A stretch of 64,000 bases of DNA from positions 1-64,000 of the forward strand of contig NZ_CANMTE010000005.1 of assembly GCF_947500795.1 (NCBI RefSeq), read 5' to 3'. Under the pieces are notes generated by a model. That model was not told the DNA's origin and ran no database searches. It was given only the letters and a program-made list of their open reading frames with translations. Every line of letters begins with the position of its first letter. Position 1 is the first letter of the stretch. Origin of the DNA: an uncultured Gelidibacter sp. Its GTDB lineage: Bacteria; Bacteroidota; Bacteroidia; Flavobacteriales; Flavobacteriaceae. Below, piece after piece: positions 25,839 through 35,739 of the stretch. A program made the position numbers and the translations under genes.

Positions 25839-27134
25839 ATGAAACAGGTGATACACCGTAAATTGGCTGCTAATTTTCTACAATTAGGGTTCCTTATTTT
25901 ACTTACGTTTTCAACATCGCTTCACGCTCAAGATGGTGATCCTATCAAGGGAAAAACATTGTTCAACTCCAATTGTGCTGCTTGTCACAAATTAGATGGA
26001 CCAAGTACGGGCCCAGCGCTCCGTCACATTGAACAGCGTTTGGCTGATGAGCAAGGTCTTGATAGAGCTTGGTTGACGGCTTGGATTCACAATAGTGCCG
26101 GCCTTATCAAATCGGGTGACGCCTACGCAAACAAAGTTTATAACGACCACAATAAACTTCCAATGACTGCCTTCCCACAGTTGTCTGATCAGGACATCAG
26201 TGATATCTTGGCATACACTGCTGAAGAGAAAGCGGCTCCTGCAGTACCTGCAGCTGGTGAAGCTGGAACTGCTAATTCAGGTGGCGATTCAGGAACTTCA
26301 AACACGTTGATTCTTGGTGCGCTTGCTTTATTGTTCGCATTATTGGCAGTTGCTTTAATTTTAGTGAGACGTACATTAACGCATTTTGCTGAAGCAAAAG
26401 GTGTGGTTGTACAAGAGGAAAAAGGTACTTCAATCTGGAAAGCATTTGTTCAAAATCAATTCTTGGTTTTGGTTTCTGTAATTTTATTATTGTTAGCTAG
26501 TGGTTATTTCGTTTACGGTTACTTTATGCAGGTAGGTGTTGATCAAGGTTACGCACCAGTTCAACCAATCCACTACTCACACAGAATCCACGCCGGAGAT
26601 AACGGTATCGATTGTAAATACTGTCACTCATCTGCTAGAGTGAGTAAGCAATCTGGTATTCCATCATTAAACGTTTGTATGAACTGTCATAAATCTATTT
26701 CTGAAGTGTCTCCTGAGACATTGGCTGAAGGAAGAGAGTATGGTGTAGATTACAACGAAGAAATCCAAAAGCTTTACGCTGCAACTGGATGGAGTCCTGC
26801 TGATCAAAAGTACACAGGAGAGCCACAGCCAGTAAAATGGATTCGTATTCATAACTTGCCTGACTTTGCATATTTCAATCACTCACAACACGTTACTGTT
26901 GGTGGTATTGAATGTCAAACATGTCACGGTCCTGTTGAAACTATGGAAATTATGTCGCAACATGCACCATTAACAATGGGCTGGTGTATCAATTGCCATA
27001 GAGAGACTGATGTGAAGGTTGAGGATAATGCATATTACACAAAAATTCACGAGCAATTATCTAAAAAATATGGTGTTGAGAAACTTACCGTTGCACAAAT
27101 GGGAGGTTTAGAATGTGGTAAATGCCACTACTAA
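25839..27134 (+). CDS. actA: alternative complex III multiheme cytochrome c subunit ActA
   Basis: Electron-transfer subunit of the quinol:electron acceptor oxidoreductase ACIII. Starting at ATG 25839 gives a signal peptide (MKQVIHRKLAANFLQLGFLI.. cleaved near HAQ); ATG 25794 would add 15 residues before it. Six CXXCH heme sites: CAACH (46-50) in an N-terminal monoheme domain, then CKYCH (259), CMNCH (280), CQTCH (359), CINCH (383) and CGKCH (426) in the pentaheme domain. Two hydrophobic helices (~155-177 and ~207-228) separate the two heme regions. First gene of actABCDEF-coxBA. The fused N-terminal monoheme domain is the unusual part. Confidence 0.92.
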   Translation: MKQVIHRKLAANFLQLGFLILLTFSTSLHAQDGDPIKGKTLFNSNCAACHKLDGPSTGPALRHIEQRLADEQGLDRAWLTAWIHNSAGLIKSGDAYANKVYNDHNKLPMTAFPQLSDQDISDILAYTAEEKAAPAVPAAGEAGTANSGGDSGTSNTLILGALALLFALLAVALILVRRTLTHFAEAKGVVVQEEKGTSIWKAFVQNQFLVLVSVILLLLASGYFVYGYFMQVGVDQGYAPVQPIHYSHRIHAGDNGIDCKYCHSSARVSKQSGIPSLNVCMNCHKSISEVSPETLAEGREYGVDYNEEIQKLYAATGWSPADQKYTGEPQPVKWIRIHNLPDFAYFNHSQHVTVGGIECQTCHGPVETMEIMSQHAPLTMGWCINCHRETDVKVEDNAYYTKIHEQLSKKYGVEKLTVAQMGGLECGKCHY

Positions 27135-27225
27135 AAAACACTTTTAACGCTGTTTGTTTCGAAAGGGTGTAAGCTTCTCGAAGCGCTGATAAAAAATTTA
27201 ATAAGAAGTAATTCAATTATATAAT

Positions 27226-30200
27226 ATGTCATCAAACAAGAAATACTGGAAAAGTGTTGAGGAGCTAAATACAGATAGCTCTATTGTTGAGGCGCTTAGG
27301 CAAAATGAATTTGTTGAAGAAATTCCAACTGACGAATTTTTAGGCAACAAATCCAATTTGGAGAAGTCTTCAACAACACGTCGTGATTTCTTAAAATATG
27401 TTGGTTTCAGTACAGCAGCTGCTTCTTTGGCAGCTTGTGAAGGACCGGTGATCAAATCGATTCCTTACGTTGTGCAGCCAGAAGAAATCATACCTGGTGT
27501 GGCTAATTATTACGCTACTACAATTGCAGATGGTTTTGATTTTGCAAGTGTTTTAGTGAAAACTCGCGAAGGGCGTCCAATTAAGATTGAAAGTAATGAT
27601 TTAGCAGCTGCTCAAGGTAGCGTTAATGCTAGAGTTCATGCTTCTGTTTTAGGATTGTACGACAACTTAAGGGTTAAAGGTCCACAAAAGGAAGGTAAAG
27701 ACATTTCGTGGTCAACATTCGATTCTGAAACCAATCAGAAATTGACAGATGTGATGAACGGCGGAAAAGAGATTGTGTTATTGACACAAACTTTTGCAAG
27801 TCCTTCAACAAGCAAATTGATTTCTACATTCAAAGAGAAGTATGGTAATGTACGCCACGTGGTTTATGATGCTGTATCTGAATCTTCTGCATTAGATGCG
27901 TATCAAGCTAAATACGGCGAGCGCGCTTTTGCTAATTACGATTTTTCAAAAGCTACTGTAATCGTTTCTGTTGGCGCTGATTTCTTAGGAGATTGGCAAG
28001 GTGGTGGATTTGAAGGTGGATATGCTCAAGGACGTGTTCCTAAAGACGGTAAAATGTCGAGACATATTCAAGTTGAATCTAACATGTCTTTAACTGGAGC
28101 TAATGCTGATAAGCGTATTCCGGTTACACCTACACAACAAAAACAAGCCTTAGCTAAATTATATAGTTATGTGACTGGACAATCTGTTTCTACAGATTTG
28201 CCTGCTCATATTGACGAAAGCATTCAAAAAGTAGCTTCAGAATTGAAGAAAGCTGGAAGCAATGCTGTAGTGGTTACTGGTATCAATGATGTCAATGCCC
28301 AAACAGTTGCTTTAGAAATTAATGCTGCTTTAGGAAGTAAAGCTTTTGACCCTGCTACGCCAGTAAAAACAAGACAAGGTAGTGATAAGGACGTCATGGC
28401 TTTAGTAGCTGACATGAAAGCTGGTAAAGTTGGTGCGATTATCATGAGTGGTGTGAATCCACTTTACACCTTACCAAATGCAAAGGAATTTGCTGAAGGA
28501 TTAAAACAAACAGAATTGTCTATCACCTTCTCAATGAAAGCGGATGAGACAGCTTCTGAATCACAATATATTGCTGCAGCACCTCACTACTTAGAATCTT
28601 GGGGTGATGTAGAACTTAAAAAAGGTCATTTTGGTTTAACACAACCAACCATCCGTCCGTTATTTAACACACGTCAGTTTCAAGATGCGTTGTTAAAATG
28701 GTCAGGTAGCGATCTTTCTTACTACGATTTTATCAAAGAAAACTGGAATACAGGTGTACTTGGTGGTGCTTCATTCAATCAAGCATTACATGATGGTATG
28801 TTTGTAGCGACTGGTTTAACTGGTATGTTGGCATCTGGTCCACAATCAGCACCGGAAGGTGATGTTGCTGGTCAAACCATGACTGCTTCTTCAGGAGGTG
28901 CTGCTGCGAGAGCCTTAGCTTCTGCTGCAAAAAGCAACGGCATGGAGTTACAACTCTATACTAAAACAGGTATGGGAGATGGACAACAAGCTAATAACCC
29001 TTGGTTACAAGAGTTCCCTGATCCAATTACAAGAACAACATGGGATAACTACGTCACTGTTTCTAGTACCGATGCGAAAAAATTAGGTATTAAAAACTGG
29101 CATGTTGCTAATGGTGGTCTTAATGGTAGCTTGGTAGAATTAACGGTTAATGGTCAGAAAATGACTGTTCCTGCAATCATTCAACCAGGTCAAGCAACAG
29201 GTTCTTTAGGGATGTCGTTTGGTTACGGACGTAGAAAAGGTCTTAAAGAAGAAATGCAAACGGGTGTTAACGCTTACCCATTCTACACGAACTTTAATAA
29301 CGTTCAGGACGTATCTGTAAAAGTTGTTGCTGGAGAGCATGAGTTTGCATGTGTTCAGTTGCACAACACCTTAATGGGTCGTGGTGATATCATCAAGGAA
29401 ACCACACTTGAAATTTTCAATACAAAAGATAAGGAATACTATAATGCAGTTCCTAAAGTATCTTTAAATCATATAGAAACGCCTGTAACGTCTCCTGATG
29501 TTGATTTATGGGATGAGTTTGACAGATCTATTGGACATCACTTTAACCTGTCTATAGACCTTAACGCGTGTACCGGTTGTGGTGCTTGTGTTATTGCATG
29601 TCACGCTGAGAACAACGTTCCTGTTGTAGGAAAATCTGAAGTAAGACGTAGTAGAGATATGCACTGGTTGCGTATTGATAGATACTACTCTTCTGAAGAT
29701 ACCTTTACTGGAGATATCAACAAGAAAGAGGCTGCAAATGGCTTAACTGGTGATACTGGTATTCAGAATACCTTACATGAAATGGAAATTGCGGCTGACA
29801 ATCCTCAAGTTGCTTTCCAACCTATCATGTGTCAGCATTGTAACCACGCACCTTGTGAAACTGTATGTCCTGTGGCTGCAACGTCTCACGGACGTCAAGG
29901 TCAAAACCATATGGCGTATAACCGTTGCGTTGGTACACGTTACTGTGCAAACAACTGTCCTTATAAAGTACGTCGTTTCAACTGGTTCTTGTATAACAAA
30001 AATGATGAGTTTGATTACCACATGAACAATGATCTTGGTCGTATGGTATTGAATCCTGATGTTGTTGTACGTTCTCGTGGTGTGATGGAAAAATGTTCTA
30101 TGTGTATCCAAAAAACACAGAAAACAATTCTTGATGCTAAGCGCGATGGCCGTGAAATTAAGGATGGCGAATTCCAAACAGCTTGTTCTGCGGCTTGTGG

Positions 30201-30354
30201 CACTGGAGCAATGGTATTTGGAGATATCAATGATAAAGAAAGTAAAGTTGCGAAACTTAAAGAAGATAAACGTATGTATCACTTACTGGAATACGTTGGG
30301 ACAAAACCAAACGTACAGTATCACACTATAGTGAGAAATACAACCGAAGCATAA
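27226..30354 (+). CDS. actB: alternative complex III iron-sulfur subunit ActB
   Basis: Large peripheral subunit that combines a molybdopterin-oxidoreductase-like region (without an evident cofactor site) and an FeS-protein region. Near the N-terminus TTRRDFLKYVGFSTAA (51-66) is a twin-arginine type motif preceding LAAC71EGP, a lipobox-like cysteine, consistent with a Tat-exported, lipid-anchored protein. The C-terminal quarter (~780-1020) carries four cysteine clusters: CTGCGACVIACH, CQHCNHAPCETVCP, CVGTRYCANNCP and CSMCIQK with CSAACG. These can bind one 3Fe-4S and three 4Fe-4S centres, as known for the family. 1042 aa is normal. It lies 91 bp after actA. Confidence 0.95.
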   Translation: MSSNKKYWKSVEELNTDSSIVEALRQNEFVEEIPTDEFLGNKSNLEKSSTTRRDFLKYVGFSTAAASLAACEGPVIKSIPYVVQPEEIIPGVANYYATTIADGFDFASVLVKTREGRPIKIESNDLAAAQGSVNARVHASVLGLYDNLRVKGPQKEGKDISWSTFDSETNQKLTDVMNGGKEIVLLTQTFASPSTSKLISTFKEKYGNVRHVVYDAVSESSALDAYQAKYGERAFANYDFSKATVIVSVGADFLGDWQGGGFEGGYAQGRVPKDGKMSRHIQVESNMSLTGANADKRIPVTPTQQKQALAKLYSYVTGQSVSTDLPAHIDESIQKVASELKKAGSNAVVVTGINDVNAQTVALEINAALGSKAFDPATPVKTRQGSDKDVMALVADMKAGKVGAIIMSGVNPLYTLPNAKEFAEGLKQTELSITFSMKADETASESQYIAAAPHYLESWGDVELKKGHFGLTQPTIRPLFNTRQFQDALLKWSGSDLSYYDFIKENWNTGVLGGASFNQALHDGMFVATGLTGMLASGPQSAPEGDVAGQTMTASSGGAAARALASAAKSNGMELQLYTKTGMGDGQQANNPWLQEFPDPITRTTWDNYVTVSSTDAKKLGIKNWHVANGGLNGSLVELTVNGQKMTVPAIIQPGQATGSLGMSFGYGRRKGLKEEMQTGVNAYPFYTNFNNVQDVSVKVVAGEHEFACVQLHNTLMGRGDIIKETTLEIFNTKDKEYYNAVPKVSLNHIETPVTSPDVDLWDEFDRSIGHHFNLSIDLNACTGCGACVIACHAENNVPVVGKSEVRRSRDMHWLRIDRYYSSEDTFTGDINKKEAANGLTGDTGIQNTLHEMEIAADNPQVAFQPIMCQHCNHAPCETVCPVAATSHGRQGQNHMAYNRCVGTRYCANNCPYKVRRFNWFLYNKNDEFDYHMNNDLGRMVLNPDVVVRSRGVMEKCSMCIQKTQKTILDAKRDGREIKDGEFQTACSAACGTGAMVFGDINDKESKVAKLKEDKRMYHLLEYVGTKPNVQYHTIVRNTTEA

Positions 30355-30385
30355 AAATTAATTAAGAAATAATTCTAAAAGCATT

Positions 30386-32110
30386 ATGGCGTCTCATTAC
30401 GAAGCACCTATTAGAAGACCTTTAGTTAGAGGTGAAAAATCATACCACGACGTATCCGTGGATATAGCTAAGCCTGTAGAAGGAAAAGCCAATAAGTCGT
30501 GGTGGATAGTTTTTTCTATCTCGCTTCTTGCCTTCCTTTGGGGTATTGGTTGTATCATTTATACCATCTCAACAGGGATTGGTGTTTGGGGTCTAAATAA
30601 AACCATTGGTTGGGCCTGGGACATTACCAATTTCGTTTGGTGGGTAGGTATCGGTCACGCGGGAACCCTGATTTCAGCAGTATTGTTATTGTTCCGTCAG
30701 AAGTGGCGTATGGCAATTAACCGTTCTGCGGAAGCGATGACAATTTTCGCGGTTGTTCAAGCCGGTTTGTTCCCACTTATTCACATGGGTCGTCCATGGT
30801 TAGCATATTGGGTATTACCAATTCCGAATCAATTTGGTTCCTTATGGGTAAACTTTAACTCGCCTTTACTTTGGGACGTGTTTGCAATTTCTACGTACTT
30901 ATCGGTATCACTAGTATTCTGGTGGACTGGTTTATTACCTGATTTTGCAATGTTAAGAGATAGAGCGGTGAAACCTTTCCAAAAGAAAATCTACTCTTTA
31001 TTGAGTTTCGGTTGGTCAGGAAGAGCGAAAGATTGGCAACGTTTTGAAGAAGTATCTTTGGTTCTTGCAGGTTTAGCAACACCACTTGTACTTTCTGTAC
31101 ACACGATTGTATCCTTTGACTTCGCAACGTCGGTAATTCCAGGATGGCATACCACCATTTTCCCTCCATACTTCGTTGCTGGAGCGGTATTCTCCGGATT
31201 CGCGATGGTAAACACGCTTTTGATCATTATGAGAAAAGTAGTGAGCCTTGAAGATTATATCACTATTCAGCATATTGAATTGATGAACATCGTTATCATG
31301 ATTACGGGTTCTATCGTAGGTGTGGCTTATATTACTGAGTTGTTTATCGCATGGTATTCAGGAGTAGAGTATGAGCAATATGCCTTCTTAAATAGAGCAA
31401 CCGGACCTTACTGGTGGGCGTATTTATTAATGATGACGTGTAACGTGTTCTCGCCACAATTTATGTGGTTCAAGAAATTGAGAACGAGTATTATGTTTTC
31501 ATTCTTTATCTCTATCGTGGTAAACGTTGGGATGTGGTTTGAGCGTTTCGTAATTATCGTAACCTCATTACACAGAGATTATTTACCATCATCATGGACA
31601 ATGTTCCAACCAACATTTGTTGATATCGGAATTTTCATAGGAACCATTGGATTCTTCTTTGTATTGTTCTTACTATATGCACGTACATTCCCTGTAATTG
31701 CACAAGCAGAGATCAAAACTATTTTGAAATCATCAGGTCAGAGCTACAAGTCTATTAGAGATTCAGGCGGAAGCTTGGTAGGTACAGGTTCTGATCCTCG
31801 TACTCATAAAGTTGTTGCTAACACATCAACCGCTACACCACATGATCCTAAAGCTATCGATAAGCTTATGGCGAGTGTAGGAACTTTTGATCCGTTGACG
31901 CAAACTAAAGACGACTTACAGCAAATTAATGGAATAGACGCAAAAATGGAGGAAACTCTTAACGGTATCGGTATCTATTCTTACTTGCAAGTAAGTAAAA
32001 TGACTAAGAGAGAATATGACTTGTTAGACGAGATTACGGCATCTTCCCCAGGAAGAGCAGAACGTGATGATTGGGCAGAACAAGCAAGAACATTAATTAA
32101 CAACCAATAG
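30386..32110 (+). CDS. actC: alternative complex III NrfD-like membrane subunit ActC with C-terminal helix-hairpin-helix domain
   Basis: Quinol-binding integral membrane subunit (PsrC/NrfD family). About ten transmembrane helices span residues ~38-440, e.g. WWIVFSISLLAFLWGIGCII, WVGIGHAGTLISAVLLLF and FVLFLLYARTF. An extra soluble C-terminus (~505-574) reads DDLQQINGIDAKMEETLNGIG.., followed by GRAERDDWAEQARTLI. This has the look of the helix-hairpin-helix / DUF4332-like module that elsewhere accompanies DNA- or RNA-binding and ribosomal-type proteins. Its purpose on a respiratory subunit is unclear. It lies 31 bp after actB and 4 bp before actD. Confidence 0.94.
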   Translation: MASHYEAPIRRPLVRGEKSYHDVSVDIAKPVEGKANKSWWIVFSISLLAFLWGIGCIIYTISTGIGVWGLNKTIGWAWDITNFVWWVGIGHAGTLISAVLLLFRQKWRMAINRSAEAMTIFAVVQAGLFPLIHMGRPWLAYWVLPIPNQFGSLWVNFNSPLLWDVFAISTYLSVSLVFWWTGLLPDFAMLRDRAVKPFQKKIYSLLSFGWSGRAKDWQRFEEVSLVLAGLATPLVLSVHTIVSFDFATSVIPGWHTTIFPPYFVAGAVFSGFAMVNTLLIIMRKVVSLEDYITIQHIELMNIVIMITGSIVGVAYITELFIAWYSGVEYEQYAFLNRATGPYWWAYLLMMTCNVFSPQFMWFKKLRTSIMFSFFISIVVNVGMWFERFVIIVTSLHRDYLPSSWTMFQPTFVDIGIFIGTIGFFFVLFLLYARTFPVIAQAEIKTILKSSGQSYKSIRDSGGSLVGTGSDPRTHKVVANTSTATPHDPKAIDKLMASVGTFDPLTQTKDDLQQINGIDAKMEETLNGIGIYSYLQVSKMTKREYDLLDEITASSPGRAERDDWAEQARTLINNQ

Positions 32111-32114
32111 TAGT

Positions 32115-32648
32115 ATGGAAGTATCTTCAAAAGTTATTCACGCTATTTATACAGATGATGATGTCTTAATGGCTGCCGTTAAGAAAGTAAGGGCAGAACG
32201 ATATCACATTGAAGAAATATACACCCCTTTTCCAGTACACGGATTAGACAAAGCAATGGGATTGGCACCAACGAGATTGGCAATTACAGCTTTTATTTAC
32301 GGATGTATCGGTCTTGCAGTTGCTTCTGCTATGATGCATTTTATCATGATTGAAGATTGGCCACAAAACATTGGTGGAAAACCAAGTTTTAGCTATATCG
32401 AAAACATGCCAGCATTCGTTCCAATTATGTTTGAGTTGACGGTGTTTTTCGCGGCGCATTTAATGGTAATCACATTTTACTTACGCAGTAGAATCTGGCC
32501 TTTTAAAGAAGCTGAAAACCCAGATGTAAGAACAACAGATGATCATTTCTTAATGGAAATCACTGCTGGAAACAATGTTGATGAGCAGTTTGATATGTTA
32601 AGAAATACAGGAGCAGTAGAAGTTACCTTAATTGATAAAGCACACTAA
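32115..32648 (+). CDS. actD: alternative complex III subunit ActD (DUF3341)
   Basis: Small membrane subunit, 177 aa, which packs against ActC. The soluble N-terminal ~50 residues begin with KVIHAIYTDDDVLMAAVKKV, and EEIYTPFPVHGLDKAMG just before the first membrane helix is the DUF3341 signature. Two membrane helices (~57-77 and ~97-117) are joined by a short loop. No cofactor ligand is apparent. The spacing of 4 and 5 bp to its neighbours makes tight co-transcription certain. Confidence 0.93.
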   Translation: MEVSSKVIHAIYTDDDVLMAAVKKVRAERYHIEEIYTPFPVHGLDKAMGLAPTRLAITAFIYGCIGLAVASAMMHFIMIEDWPQNIGGKPSFSYIENMPAFVPIMFELTVFFAAHLMVITFYLRSRIWPFKEAENPDVRTTDDHFLMEITAGNNVDEQFDMLRNTGAVEVTLIDKAH

Positions 32649-32653
32649 TACAA

Positions 32654-33235
32654 ATGAAAAGCTTACTTAAATTAGTAGTATTGATGGTGGTTTTGATCTC
32701 TTTTGCATCATGCCAAAACAACTCGAAGCCAAATTATCAGTATTTCCCAGATATGTATGAGCCATTAGGATATGAATCTTATGGTGAAGTAGATTTTTTA
32801 CCTGACGGAATGGTATCAAGATTACCAGCAGAAGGTTCAGTAGCAAGAGGCCACAAACCTTTTGATATTGATGGTACGTTAGAAGGTTATGATCTTGCAA
32901 AAGCGACATTAAAAAATCCTTTAGATTCTACACAACTTGACGCTCCAAGAGGTGGTCAGTTATATGATATTTATTGCGCAGTTTGTCATGGTAAAAATGG
33001 TGACGGACAAGGTAATTTAGTTAAACGTGAGAAAATTCTTGGTGTTCCTGCTTTTAACGATGCAGGAAGAGCATTGACTGAAGGAAGTATTTACCATACC
33101 ATTCACTATGGCAAAAACGTCATGGGGTCTTATGCTAACCAATTGAACGAAGAAGAGCGTTGGCAAGTTGTGGATTACGTGATGCAACTTAAATCAGAAT
33201 TAGGAGGAAGTCAGACTGTTAAAGATTCAATATAG
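32654..33235 (+). CDS. actE: alternative complex III monoheme cytochrome c lipoprotein ActE
   Basis: Periplasmic-side cytochrome c, the likely exit point for electrons to the oxidase. The signal ends in FASC20, a lipobox, so the protein is predicted to be lipid-anchored. YCAVCHGKNGDG places heme c at C108-C111-H112, and M157 in KNVMGSY is the expected axial ligand. The length of 193 aa is normal. Confidence 0.94.
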   Translation: MKSLLKLVVLMVVLISFASCQNNSKPNYQYFPDMYEPLGYESYGEVDFLPDGMVSRLPAEGSVARGHKPFDIDGTLEGYDLAKATLKNPLDSTQLDAPRGGQLYDIYCAVCHGKNGDGQGNLVKREKILGVPAFNDAGRALTEGSIYHTIHYGKNVMGSYANQLNEEERWQVVDYVMQLKSELGGSQTVKDSI

Positions 33236-33237
33236 AT

Positions 33238-34608
33238 ATGTACACAATTTCAAATAGATTAAAGACATTTTCCATCATCCTTATCGTCCTAGGTGTTTTA
33301 GGAGTGGCTTATGGTTTTATGACATCTCATAAATCTTTAGACGAAGTTAAAACGATGCTGGCTCATGGTGATGGTCACGAAACAGCTGCAGATACACATG
33401 TAGTTGCTGGTGCTGAGAACCACGCTGAAACGTCTACTGAAGGAGCTTCACATGAAGCTAAGGCAGAAGCTGATCATGGATCTCATGATGATGAGCACGC
33501 AGCACACGTTCAAGAACAATTGGCAAAAAGACCTTGGTCAGCAATGTATGTTGCAGCCTTTTTCTTTATGATGATTGCATTAGGTGTATTAGCATTTTAT
33601 GCGATTAACGTGGCGGCACAATCAGGTTGGTCTCCATTACTTAACCGTGTCATGGAAGGTATTACTGCCTACTTATTGCCTGGTGCTATTATCGTAGTTG
33701 CTATTGCAGTAGGATCACATTACATCGGTCACCATAATGAAATCTTTATTTGGATGAACCCTGAAGTGGTTGCTGAAGATAAATTGATTCAAAATAAATC
33801 TGGCTATTTAAATATTACATGGTTCGTTGTAAGAGCTATTATATTTATTGCAGGTTGGGCTGGGTATAGACATTTTGCTCGCAAATTCTCTATTGCTCAA
33901 GATACCGCTGAACCAGGAGATAAGAAAAACTTTATTAAATCATTTAGAATTGCTGCTGCATTCTTAGTGTTCTTCATTTACACGGAATCAATCATGTCTT
34001 GGGACTGGATTATGAGTGTTGACCCACACTGGTTTAGTACCTTATTTGGTTGGTATGTATTGGCAGGAATGCTTGTAAGTGGTGTTACTGTTATCGCTAT
34101 GGTAACTGTATTCTTAAAATCTTTAGGACATTTACCTTTAGTTAATGATAGTCATATCCATGACTTAGCTAAGTACATGTTCGGATTTAGTGTATTATGG
34201 ACGTATTTATGGTTCTCACAATTCATGTTGATCTGGTATGCTAACATCCCAGAAGAGGTGACGTACTTCATCACACGAATTGAAGATTATAATTTACCAT
34301 TCTTTGGAATGTTGGTTCTTAATTTCGTATTCCCATTATTACTTTTAATGAACAGCGATTTTAAACGTATTCCATGGTTTGTGATGATGTGTGGTGTCCT
34401 AATTTTAGTAGGTCATTATATTGATATCTTCGTTATGATTATGCCGGCAACTGCAGGTGATCAATGGTTCATCGGAATACCTGAAATAGGATCTATTCTA
34501 TTATTTGGTGGCCTATTCTTATTGGTAGTGTTTTCATCATTGGCTAAAGCGCCTTTAACAGTGAAGAATAACCCATTTATCAAAGAGAGCGAACATTTCC
34601 ATTATTAA
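33238..34608 (+). CDS. actF: alternative complex III second NrfD-like membrane subunit ActF
   Basis: Polytopic membrane protein related to ActC, 456 aa, about ten helices; pairs with ActC in the membrane core. Helices include FSIILIVLGVLGVAYGF, MYVAAFFFMMIALGVLAFYA and the conserved FLVFFIYTESIMSWDWIMS, SVDPHWFSTLFGW segment. A loop after the first helix (~36-95) is unusually rich in His, Glu, Ala and Asp (HGDGHE, DHGSHDDEHAAH), which may bind metal. It begins 2 bp after actE. Confidence 0.93.
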   Translation: MYTISNRLKTFSIILIVLGVLGVAYGFMTSHKSLDEVKTMLAHGDGHETAADTHVVAGAENHAETSTEGASHEAKAEADHGSHDDEHAAHVQEQLAKRPWSAMYVAAFFFMMIALGVLAFYAINVAAQSGWSPLLNRVMEGITAYLLPGAIIVVAIAVGSHYIGHHNEIFIWMNPEVVAEDKLIQNKSGYLNITWFVVRAIIFIAGWAGYRHFARKFSIAQDTAEPGDKKNFIKSFRIAAAFLVFFIYTESIMSWDWIMSVDPHWFSTLFGWYVLAGMLVSGVTVIAMVTVFLKSLGHLPLVNDSHIHDLAKYMFGFSVLWTYLWFSQFMLIWYANIPEEVTYFITRIEDYNLPFFGMLVLNFVFPLLLLMNSDFKRIPWFVMMCGVLILVGHYIDIFVMIMPATAGDQWFIGIPEIGSILLFGGLFLLVVFSSLAKAPLTVKNNPFIKESEHFHY

Positions 34609-34636
34609 TAACAATATATAAAGAAGAGAAACGACA

Positions 34637-35704
34637 ATGACTGCTTTATTTACAATTTTCATAGTACTTTTCGTAGCGGTAGCTATCTGGCAAATGGTCA
34701 AAATATTTGATCTTTCTCAAGTTAGTACCGACTCCAATAGTGGAATTGCAACAGATTACGATAATAAAATCAATGGCTACTTAATGATGGGCTTCTTAGG
34801 GTTCATTTATGCCATTACTATTATTTCTTTTGTAAAATGGGGACATTTACCATTAATGTCCAATGCTGCATCAGAACATGGTTCTGAAGTAGACAACCTG
34901 ATGATGATTTCCATGGCTGTGATTTTTACAGTACAAATCATCACTCAATTCCTACTACATTACTTCGCTTTTAAATATAGAGGCGAAAAAGGGAAAAAAG
35001 CCCTATTCTTTGCTGATAACAATACTTTAGAAGCAATTTGGACTATTATTCCTGTAATCGTTTTAGCAGGTTTGATCATCTACGGTTTATTTACTTGGAC
35101 TTCTATCATGAATATTGATGAAGATGCCGACCCAATGGTTGTTGAAATTTATGGTCAACAATTTAATTGGACTGCCCGTTATGCAGGAGAGGATAACGTA
35201 TTAGGTATGGCTAACGTAAGATTGATTGATATGGATAAGGCTAACGTCTTAGGTATTGATGAATCTGACCCTAATGCACAAGACGATATTATTGTTAAGG
35301 AATTACACTTACCTGTTGGGAAACCAGTAGTTTTTGAAATTCGTTCTCAAGATGTATTACACTCTGTATACATGCCTCACTTTAGAGCTCAAATGAACTC
35401 TGTTCCTGGAATGATTACTAAGTTTGGATTTACTCCAACCATCACTACTAAGGAGATGCGTGAAAACCCAGATATGATTGAGAAGGTTAAAAACATCAAC
35501 AATCTGCGTGCAGAGAAAAGTAAAGAGTTAATGGCTAAAGGTGAAGAACCTTTAGATCCTTATGAGTTCCATTACTTATTGCTTTGTAACAAGATTTGTG
35601 GGAAATCTCACTATAATATGCAAATGAATATTATCGTGGAAACCCAAGAAGAGTATGACGCTTGGATTAAAGAGCAAGCAACCTTCAAAGAATCATTGAA
35701 ATAA
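34637..35704 (+). CDS. coxB: cytochrome c oxidase subunit II
   Basis: Carries the CuA centre that receives electrons from cytochrome c. The ligands are visible as H (VLHSVYMPHF) and CNKICGKSHYNM near 320-331, i.e. C-x3-C-x3-H-x2-M. Four hydrophobic helices precede the cupredoxin domain, two more than the standard two. A helical, charged insertion of ~40 residues (MRENPDMIEKVKNINNLRAE..) sits between the CuA histidine and the cysteines. There is no fused cytochrome c, fitting a partner that takes electrons directly from ACIII. It lies 28 bp after actF without a terminator. Confidence 0.95.
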   Translation: MTALFTIFIVLFVAVAIWQMVKIFDLSQVSTDSNSGIATDYDNKINGYLMMGFLGFIYAITIISFVKWGHLPLMSNAASEHGSEVDNLMMISMAVIFTVQIITQFLLHYFAFKYRGEKGKKALFFADNNTLEAIWTIIPVIVLAGLIIYGLFTWTSIMNIDEDADPMVVEIYGQQFNWTARYAGEDNVLGMANVRLIDMDKANVLGIDESDPNAQDDIIVKELHLPVGKPVVFEIRSQDVLHSVYMPHFRAQMNSVPGMITKFGFTPTITTKEMRENPDMIEKVKNINNLRAEKSKELMAKGEEPLDPYEFHYLLLCNKICGKSHYNMQMNIIVETQEEYDAWIKEQATFKESLK

Positions 35705-35739
35705 TAACAAAAATCGTTTTTAAAAAGTATATATAGATT

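Noticed and set aside
27135-27225. Possible terminator between actA and actB
   Set aside because: GCTTC/GAAGC stem is only 5 bp with a 2-nt loop and has no T run.
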